A DNA stretch of 64,000 bases from SHZL01 sp963708905 (GTDB lineage: Bacteria > Pseudomonadota > Gammaproteobacteria > Xanthomonadales > SZUA-36), in assembly GCA_963708905.1 (NCBI GenBank), contig CAVPUV010000053.1, positions 58,366-122,365 on the forward strand. Reading direction: 5' to 3'. Under the pieces are notes generated by a model that was given only the letters and a program-made list of their open reading frames with translations, ran no database searches and had not been told where the DNA came from. Of the stretch, positions 58,605-64,000 are shown piece after piece (the first letter of the stretch is position 1; every line of letters starts with the position of its first letter). The translations under genes were made by a program, and so were the position numbers.

Positions 58605-60812
58605 ATGACCGGCATGCCCGAATATTCCTGGGAAGGCAGCCCCGAGGAGCATCAGGCCGCCGGTGGGCTGGACCTGCGTGAATACCTGCGCGTGCTGTTC
58701 AAGTTCAAGTGGGGCATTATCAGCGTCACCTTGCTGTCCGGCCTGATTGGGCTGTACGCCGCCTACAAGCTGGCGCCCATATACCGTTCCACCGCTACTT
58801 TGCAGATCGAGCGCGATGGCGGACCCAAATTGGGTGACCTGTTGCTGAATACTTTCCAGTCCGAGTTTTACACCACCCAGTATGAGTTGATCCGTTCCTG
58901 GAGCGTGGCGGAGATGGCGGCTGAACGGCTGGAACTGCTGGATGCCGATCACCTGGAGGGAGAAATAGCAGCACCGGGCGACACCGGCTTCAGCTGGCGT
59001 ACGCTGATTCCGGAGTTCCTGCGCAAGCAGCCGCAGGCGGTGTCGCCTGCAGTTCGCCGCAATCAGCTGATCAAGAGCATACAGGACATCATTACGGTAA
59101 CGCCGGTGGAAAGAAGCGAATTGTCGCGCGTTGCCATCGAGCACAAGGACCCGGAGTGGGCCACCCGGGTGGCCAACGTGGTGGCCCAGTCCTATATCGA
59201 TTTCCTGCGCGACAAGAACCTGGCCGACATCACCGGTGAGCAGAGCTGGTATGCGTCGCGCATGGTCAAGGCGCGCACCGATCTCGAGCAGGCCGAGCAT
59301 GCGCTGCAGGATTTCCTCGACCGCCAGGGCCTGATCCAGACCGCCGAAGGCGTGGACGCGCTGCAAAGCCAGGCCTTGCAACTGGCGCTCGGCCGGCGCG
59401 AGGAAGCGCGCCAGCAGAAACTGGCGCTGGAACGGATATACCATGACATCCAGGCCGCAGGCTCGGATGGCACGCTGGAGACCATCACCGCGCTGGAGTC
59501 GCGTGGTATCGTCACGCAATTGAAAAGCAACCTGGCTGAAGCGCGGCAGAAAGTTGCGCAACTATCCGAGCGTTACGGGCCCAAACACCCGCGTATGATC
59601 GAATCACAGAGCCTGCTGGAACTGGCACGCAAGGCCTACCAGGAAGAATTGCAGGCGGTGGCGAACGCCGTGGTGGCCGACTACCAGCGAGCAGTGCAGA
59701 CCGAGGCCGGCTATGGCGCCCAGCTGAACGCGGCGCAGGCCGATATCCAGAGCCTCAATCGCGGCCGCGCGGAGTTGACCAAGCTGCAGGACGATGTCAA
59801 AACCAGCCGCGCCTTGTTCGAGCAGTTGCAGTCGGGCGAGAAAACGGCCGGCCTGCTGGAAGGCGGCACGCAGAACATCAATGCCATCATCATCGAATAC
59901 GCGCGCCCTGGCATGTCCCCGGTGCGGCCCAACAAACCGCGCCTGGTGCTGATCTGCGCACTGGCCGGCCTGTTGCTGGGTACCTGGCTGGCTTTCCTGC
60001 TGGATAAACTGGACAACACCTTCAAGGGCTCCGAGGATGTCGAGCGGCGGCTGGGGCTGCCGGTACTGGGCATGTTGCCGCAGCTGAAGGTGGAGAAGGG
60101 CGGAAAACTGGCGCCAATGAGCCACTTTGTGGACCAGGGGCGCTCGGCTTTTTCCGAGGGCATCCGCACCATCCGCACCGGGGTAATGTTTTCAGCACTG
60201 GATAAAAAGAAGAGCATCATAGCAGTGACTTCTTCGATTCCCGGCGAAGGCAAAACCACGCTGGCGATCAACCTGGCGCATGCGCTGAGCCAGATGAAGA
60301 AAACGCTGTTGATAGATGCCGATATGCGCCGGCCGATGGTGCACCGGGTGCAGAAAATCCCGGAGCCGCGGCCCGGACTGGCGGCGCTGGTTACCGGTGA
60401 GGCCACGTTCGGGGAGGCGGTCGAGAAGCAGGAGGGCGGACTGCACCTGATCCCTTCCGGCCGGGTGCCGCCAAACCCGCTGGAACTGCTGTCTTCGCAG
60501 CGCTTCAAGAGCCTGCTCAGGCAATTGCAGGAGGAATACGAGGTCATCATTATCGACTCCGCGCCGGCACTGGCGGTCAGCGATGCGCTGGTCGTGGCGC
60601 AGTTGGCCGACACCTTGTTATACGTCGTCCGCGCGGACGCGACGCCCTACCCGGCGGCCGAGCAGGGGCTCAAACGCCTGCGCCGGGTCAATGCGCCGAT
60701 GCTGGGCGTGGTGCTGAACCAGGTCACCTCCGGCGGGCGTGGCTATTATGGCCGCTATCAGCGCTATTTTGGTTACAGCCATTACGATGAATATTATGGC
60801 GTTGAAGTTTAA
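58605..60812 (+). CDS. Wzc/GumC-type chain-length determinant and tyrosine autokinase (VpsO-like)
   Basis: The roughly 735-residue inner-membrane protein has an N-terminal Wzz domain with its first membrane helix (about 40-60), a long periplasmic coiled coil (about 195-400), a second helix (about 435-455) and a C-terminal BY-kinase domain. The kinase motifs are SSIPGEGKTTLA (Walker A), LLIDADMRRP (Walker A') and VIIIDSAPAL (Walker B). The tail is Tyr-rich (eight Tyr in the last 23 residues), the autophosphorylation cluster. It controls polymer length and export. The start lies 4 bp after the wza-like stop. Confidence 0.92.
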   Translation: MTGMPEYSWEGSPEEHQAAGGLDLREYLRVLFKFKWGIISVTLLSGLIGLYAAYKLAPIYRSTATLQIERDGGPKLGDLLLNTFQSEFYTTQYELIRSWSVAEMAAERLELLDADHLEGEIAAPGDTGFSWRTLIPEFLRKQPQAVSPAVRRNQLIKSIQDIITVTPVERSELSRVAIEHKDPEWATRVANVVAQSYIDFLRDKNLADITGEQSWYASRMVKARTDLEQAEHALQDFLDRQGLIQTAEGVDALQSQALQLALGRREEARQQKLALERIYHDIQAAGSDGTLETITALESRGIVTQLKSNLAEARQKVAQLSERYGPKHPRMIESQSLLELARKAYQEELQAVANAVVADYQRAVQTEAGYGAQLNAAQADIQSLNRGRAELTKLQDDVKTSRALFEQLQSGEKTAGLLEGGTQNINAIIIEYARPGMSPVRPNKPRLVLICALAGLLLGTWLAFLLDKLDNTFKGSEDVERRLGLPVLGMLPQLKVEKGGKLAPMSHFVDQGRSAFSEGIRTIRTGVMFSALDKKKSIIAVTSSIPGEGKTTLAINLAHALSQMKKTLLIDADMRRPMVHRVQKIPEPRPGLAALVTGEATFGEAVEKQEGGLHLIPSGRVPPNPLELLSSQRFKSLLRQLQEEYEVIIIDSAPALAVSDALVVAQLADTLLYVVRADATPYPAAEQGLKRLRRVNAPMLGVVLNQVTSGGRGYYGRYQRYFGYSHYDEYYGVEV

Positions 60813-61521
60813 TTTGTCATTTGCACCGGATCCGGGTCAGCATTGGCCGGCGGCGCTGCTGCTTTTTGCTGTTTCCCTGGTCGTGTTTGCCGGAGCTGTC
60901 GTGCGTGCCGATGCCGCCTGGCAATTCCTCGCCGCGCGCAGCATCACCGAGTCGCAGCTGGCGGCCGCAACGGTCAGCCAGGACGCAGTCGAGGCTGCGC
61001 GCCGGCGCGTGCAACGGGCGCTGCAGCGGTTCCCGGCGAACCCCGATTACCTTGACCTGGCCGGGCAGCTGCGGGAACTCAGCGCCAGCCAGCCCGGCGT
61101 GGTGGGGGCCGAGCGGCGCACGCTGCTGCACGCCGCGGCGGACTACTATCGGCGGGCGATCTCGGTGCGCCCGCTGTGGCCGTACAGCTGGGCCAGCCTG
61201 CTGGGCGTCAAGGACCAGCTGGGCGAAGTGGATGCCGAGTTCCACCTCGCGCTGGCGCGCAGCGACGAACTGGGGCCGTGGGAACCGCGGGTGCAGTTGC
61301 GGCTGCTCGAAGCAGGCCTGCGGCATTGGGACGAACTGGGAAAGGAACCGCGCGCACGGGTACAGCGCAAACTGGCCGCTGCCGTTACCGTCCAGCCGCG
61401 TGAGGTGTTTGCCCTGGTGCGCGGGTTCGGGCGCGCGGACCTGTTGTGTGCCATTGAAAGCGGACAGCCGCAGATCGAGGCGTACTGCACGGACTGGCAT
61501 GCCAGGCAAAAGGTATCGTAA
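60787..61521 (+). CDS. VpsP-like exopolysaccharide biosynthesis protein
   Basis: About 244 residues, one N-terminal membrane helix (AALLLFAVSLVVFAGAVV) and an Ala/Arg-rich helical periplasmic part with TPR-like spacing (RVQRALQRFPANPDYLDLAG, YYRRAISVRPLWPYSWASL). The position after the Wzc-like gene matches vpsP in Vibrio. Specific function unknown; a scaffold role in the export complex is likely. ATG 60787 overlaps the wzc-like gene by 26 bp; ATG 60796 is also possible. Confidence 0.75.
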   Translation: MNIMALKFNLSFAPDPGQHWPAALLLFAVSLVVFAGAVVRADAAWQFLAARSITESQLAAATVSQDAVEAARRRVQRALQRFPANPDYLDLAGQLRELSASQPGVVGAERRTLLHAAADYYRRAISVRPLWPYSWASLLGVKDQLGEVDAEFHLALARSDELGPWEPRVQLRLLEAGLRHWDELGKEPRARVQRKLAAAVTVQPREVFALVRGFGRADLLCAIESGQPQIEAYCTDWHARQKVS

Positions 61522-61553
61522 GTAGTGAATGAATGAACAGGAAGGATCAGAGC

Positions 61554-62507
61554 ATGAAGAAAATCGCCACAAGCAACCGACTATCGACCCGGATATACCG
61601 TCATGCGGCCACATGTGCGCTGCTGGCGGCGTGCCTGCCGCTGCAGGCCGCGGAGGACAATGACCGGAACATCGGCGAGGATCTGCACAGCGGCCTGGCC
61701 TTGCAGGCCATTGCCGACCGCGCCTACGAGCATGCCGGCAGCGACCAGGCATTGTCCGCCGCTGAGGCCGTCAGCGGGATCTACCGGCTGGCCAGCGCCA
61801 ATCCGGAGGGCGCCGATCCCGCCACGCGGGACATCGTGCAGGTCACCATCGCGGTGATCAACGCCTGGCCGGACTGCCAGGACACCTTCAACGCGGTGAA
61901 AGCGGCAGTGGAACTGAGTCCCGAGCGCGCCGGCGAGATCGTCGCCAATGTGGCCATCAAGCGCGACTGCAACTGCACCGATGGCGGCCTGTGGGTGGAC
62001 GAACGGCTGGATGAGCGGCAGCGGCCGGAAGTGCGTGATGCCATACTCGAGGTGCCCGAGATGTGCTCGTGCTCGCAGATCGCGTTGTATGGCGGCATCG
62101 CCGGCCTGCCCGAGAACCGCGAGTTCACCCCGGATCTACCGCCACAGCACAAGGCCGAGCTGATCAACCGCATGGCCGGACGGGTGGCCGCCATCACCGG
62201 GCAGACCGCCGCATTGCAGAGCAAGAACGGTTGGGAATGTGGTTGCACCGACATCAATATCGCCGCCAGCATGCAGGGCATAGGTCAGGATGAACTGCGT
62301 GACGGCGTCTACGCTCTCCTGCCCGGGAAGTACGCTCGGACGGACCTGCCCGCCGGCAGCGCGCCGCCGGATGACGAGATGGTGCAGAGCTGCCGCGCCC
62401 AGAGCTATGCCTACGTCACCCATTACCCGGTGGAACCGATTTTGCGCTTCCCGAAAGCGACCTTGTCTCTGCCGCGAGGACAGCGGGATATAGCCAGTCC
62501 CAATTAA
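61554..62507 (+). CDS. Exported Cys-rich protein of the exopolysaccharide operon
   Basis: I do not recognise the family. From ATG 61554 (GGATCAG-type site before it) the protein has 317 residues with a signal peptide ending near LPLQAAED. The mature part has paired cysteines at regular points (DCNCTDGGLW, MCSCSQIAL, ECGCTDINIAA and a single DCQD before them), suggesting three related helical modules of about 75 residues, each with a CxC pair. Probably periplasmic. It follows the VpsP-like gene by 32 bp. Confidence 0.72.
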   Translation: MKKIATSNRLSTRIYRHAATCALLAACLPLQAAEDNDRNIGEDLHSGLALQAIADRAYEHAGSDQALSAAEAVSGIYRLASANPEGADPATRDIVQVTIAVINAWPDCQDTFNAVKAAVELSPERAGEIVANVAIKRDCNCTDGGLWVDERLDERQRPEVRDAILEVPEMCSCSQIALYGGIAGLPENREFTPDLPPQHKAELINRMAGRVAAITGQTAALQSKNGWECGCTDINIAASMQGIGQDELRDGVYALLPGKYARTDLPAGSAPPDDEMVQSCRAQSYAYVTHYPVEPILRFPKATLSLPRGQRDIASPN

Positions 62508-62511
62508 TTTC

Positions 62512-62675
62512 GGGCTTGGGCGAGATCGGGTATGGCTGCCAATACCAGCAGATCGTGCTGGGGATATACCTTAACTAAATCCGGGCTCGGACGAGATCGG
62601 GTATGGCTGCCAATACCAGCGGATCGTGCCGGGTTATAACCCCAACCAAATCCAGGCCCGGACGAAATCGGGTGT
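62512..62675. repeat. 70-bp tandem repeat (two and a third copies)
   Basis: Units starting GGGCTTGGGCGAGATCGGGT (62512) and GGGCTCGGACGAGATCGGGT (about 62582), with a partial third (about 62652), each contain the hairpin GGTATGGCTGCCAATACC. They lie in the gap before rfaH. Confidence 0.85.
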
Positions 62676-62846
62676 GATCCTGACCTTGGTCAACGCAGTC
62701 GATGCCACTGTGAGCTTTCGGTCAGAGCCATCGTGGACTTTCCATCAGCGCCATCTGTGGCCCTGAGCCAGGGTGATTATTTGTTCAACCTTTGAACATA
62801 CGGTAATATGGTGCACAGCAGCGGTCATCAGGGGGCGAAACGCGTG

Positions 62847-63359
62847 ATGGATAAGCAGCCGGAATGGTTCGCGGTTTACACCCGGCCGCGGCAGGAGCAC
62901 ATCGCGTTGGAACACCTGCAGCGGCAGGCGTTTCATTGCTTCCTGCCGCTGGCCATCAATCCCTACCAGCGGCGCTCGCAAAGAAAACTGCGCATCGAGC
63001 CTTTGTTTCCCCGTTACCTGTTCCTGCACGCGGCAGCCTGCCAGCAAAGCCTGGGCCCGGTGCGCTCCACGCGGGGCGTCAGCACCCTGGTAAGGTTTGG
63101 CGGCGAGCTGGCCCATGTTCCGGAAACGGTTATCCGCGCGATTCGCAGCCGCTGTGATTCCGGCACCGGACTGGTCAGGCTGGACCCGGTACAGGTCGAG
63201 CCCGGCGATCAAGTGCGCGTATTCGACGGCCCGCTGGCGGGCGTGAACGGCCTGTTCCAGGCCCGCAGCGGAGAACAGCGCGCGTTGTTGTTGATCGAAA
63301 TGATGGGCCGGCCAATAACCGTCAAGGTGGACTGCCTGCTGTTGCAAAAAGCGGGCTAA
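62847..63359 (+). CDS. rfaH: RfaH-type NusG paralogue (transcription antiterminator)
   Basis: From ATG 62847 the protein has 170 residues: NusG N-terminal domain (about 1-105; WFAVYTRPRQEHIALEHLQR, PLFPRYLFLH, STRGVSTLVRFGGELAHVP) and a C-terminal KOW-type domain (about 120-165; VEPGDQVRVFDGPLAGVNGL). The YTRPRQE start and LFPRYLF block fit RfaH rather than NusG. RfaH is recruited to RNA polymerase paused at ops and prevents premature termination in long LPS, capsule or exopolysaccharide operons. An exact ops element follows 195 bp downstream. Confidence 0.9.
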   Translation: MDKQPEWFAVYTRPRQEHIALEHLQRQAFHCFLPLAINPYQRRSQRKLRIEPLFPRYLFLHAAACQQSLGPVRSTRGVSTLVRFGGELAHVPETVIRAIRSRCDSGTGLVRLDPVQVEPGDQVRVFDGPLAGVNGLFQARSGEQRALLLIEMMGRPITVKVDCLLLQKAG

Positions 63360-63413
63360 CAAGCCAGCTCGATTGAAATGCAGGAGCGCGCTCGCGCGCG
63401 ATCAGGTTTTTCG

Positions 63414-63510
63414 GCCGAGAGTGGCCATTGTGCAAGGACGCACCGGTGCCGAGAGTGGCCATTGTGCAAGGATGCACCGGTGCCGCGAAGGCCATGGATG
63501 GCCGAGAGTG
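63414..63510 (+). repeat. 34-bp tandem repeats in the leader before ops
   Basis: GCCGAGAGTGGCCATTGTGC starts at 63414 and again at 63448, with a shorter third copy (GCCGAGAGTGGCC) at 63501. The repeat includes a CACCGGTG palindrome. Confidence 0.85.
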
Positions 63511-63553
63511 GCCTGCTACACGGAATGATGCGGAGCCGGAAACGGCACTGCAG

Positions 63554-63565
63554 GGCGGTAGCGTG
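63554..63565 (+). promoter_or_regulatory. ops element (RfaH recruitment site)
   Basis: GGCGGTAGCGTG is an exact match to the 12-base ops element that pauses RNA polymerase and loads RfaH in enterobacterial LPS and capsule leaders. It lies on the plus strand after rfaH and before a leader that runs out of the window. Chance expectation for a 12-mer here is well below one. Confidence 0.85.
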
Positions 63566-63596
63566 CCTGGTCAAGACCGCCATCATGCCAAAGTCT

Positions 63597-63840
63597 TAAC
63601 CGCCGTCATGCCAGATCAACAAACGTTTTTAACCGCCGTCATGCCAGATCCAGAAAAGAGTTTTAACCGCCGTCATGCCAGACCAGCGAAGCTGCGTCTG
63701 GCATCCAGAAAACCCTGCACGGCACAAACTGGATCCCAGGAGTTGGCTGCGCCAATCCTGGGATGACGTCTTTCTAAAAAGAGCGCCAATCCTGGGATGA
63801 CGCCTTTCTACAAAAAGCTCCGATCCTGACGGGATGACGC
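63597..63840. repeat. Palindromic repeat array 7
   Basis: Three half-units (ACCGCCGTCATGCCAGA) at about 31-39-bp spacing, a full hairpin GCCAGACCAGCGAAGCTGCG...CTGGCATCCAG, linker, CTGGATCCCAGGAGTTGGCT...ATCCTGGGATGACG, then degenerate TCCTGGGATGACG copies. It lies between ops and the next gene, inside the presumed leader transcript. Confidence 0.88.
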
Positions 63841-63866
63841 CAGATAAAGGACGATTAGTCCTGCTA

Positions 63867-63911
63867 TTGATCTACATTTAGTTACACTTTATGTAACTTA
63901 ATGTAGATCAA
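63867..63911. promoter_or_regulatory. 20-bp inverted repeat, candidate operator or leader hairpin
   Basis: TTGATCTACATTTAGTTACA pairs with 63892-63911 with one mismatch around a 5-nt loop (CTTTA). No T run follows, so it is not a typical terminator. It is AT-rich and unlike its surroundings. A 12-bp direct repeat (AGCGACTCAGGA twice) follows. Confidence 0.6.
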
Positions 63912-63980
63912 GAGAAAGCGACTCAGGAAGCGACTCAGGACATCCATGTTCCCGTTGGCCAGACGGGGTTGGGAGAGTAT

Positions 63981-64000
63981 ATGGGGCTCTTACAGTTACC
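63981..64000 (+). CDS. Possible start of the next gene (partial)
   Basis: ATG 63981 follows a GGGAGAG site and opens MGLLQLP before the window ends. The spacing is suitable, but seven codons cannot identify a product. If real, it is the first gene behind the ops leader. Confidence 0.3.

Overview
The window reads as a chromosome segment of a moderately GC-rich gammaproteobacterium that I cannot place to genus. The evidence is the smc-zipA-ligA gene order, since ZipA is essentially gammaproteobacterial, together with uvrB, trkH, a Pat-type lysine acetyltransferase, CpdA, and RfaH with an exact ops element. The non-coding space is unusually full of repeats.

Layout. 1-3056 is the cell-division and replication block: smc 3' end, zipA, ligA. 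3100-13100 is mostly housekeeping: SYLF lipid-binding protein, beta-keto acid cleavage enzyme, TrkH, a stomatin/NfeD pair, cysteine synthase, and two tiny cyclic-nucleotide-binding proteins facing the acetyltransferase Pat. 13200-20360 holds tRNA-Asn with a transposase remnant beside it, then a pseudopilin, aminotransferase, uvrB, SufU-like protein, a nuclease-fold lipoprotein and an AhpD-fold protein. 20400-21790 is a dense palindromic-repeat block around a lone GIY-YIG nuclease gene. 21869-25924 is a thiamine-salvage operon behind a TPP riboswitch: TonB receptor, YkoF-like thiamine-binding protein, PnuT-type permease, thiamine kinase. 26500-28900 has a MATE exporter and a HAD-like lipoprotein.

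29258-33416 is a 4.1-kb decayed island in the 3' end of tRNA-Ser(GGA). It is bounded by a perfect 31-bp direct repeat, and the tRNA's probable original terminator now lies beyond the far repeat. It carries an unknown gene, a GNAT-toxin tail, remnants of a primase-helicase (TOTE-type) conflict protein and an AbiE toxin-antitoxin pair whose toxin seems internally deleted. Next comes a 1433-residue secreted protein with MopE-like Cys/Asp repeats, then a scarred stretch (38.2-41.7 kb) of small stress-type genes (CsbD, DUF3096, dodecin-like, cupredoxin) mixed with VapB, IS91, amidohydrolase and DUF3309 remnants.

41996-50670 includes a SulP-STAS-cNMP permease, a CPA2 antiporter, CpdA phosphodiesterase, a CHASE2 adenylate cyclase and a FecR-domain protein. 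52227-63359 is an exopolysaccharide locus: Wzy/WaaL-type ligase, SPOR-beta-barrel, Wza-like, Wzc-like, VpsP-like and Cys-rich proteins, then RfaH. It is interrupted by a Fic/PIN insertion. An exact ops element lies 195 bp after rfaH, so the EPS cluster probably continues past the window under antitermination control.

Themes. (1) Cyclic AMP: one cyclase, one phosphodiesterase and three cNMP-binding proteins, two of them beside Pat. (2) Repeats: seven arrays of one palindromic family, and four copies of two MITE-like elements sharing one core. (3) Repeated toxin-antitoxin and mobile-element decay.
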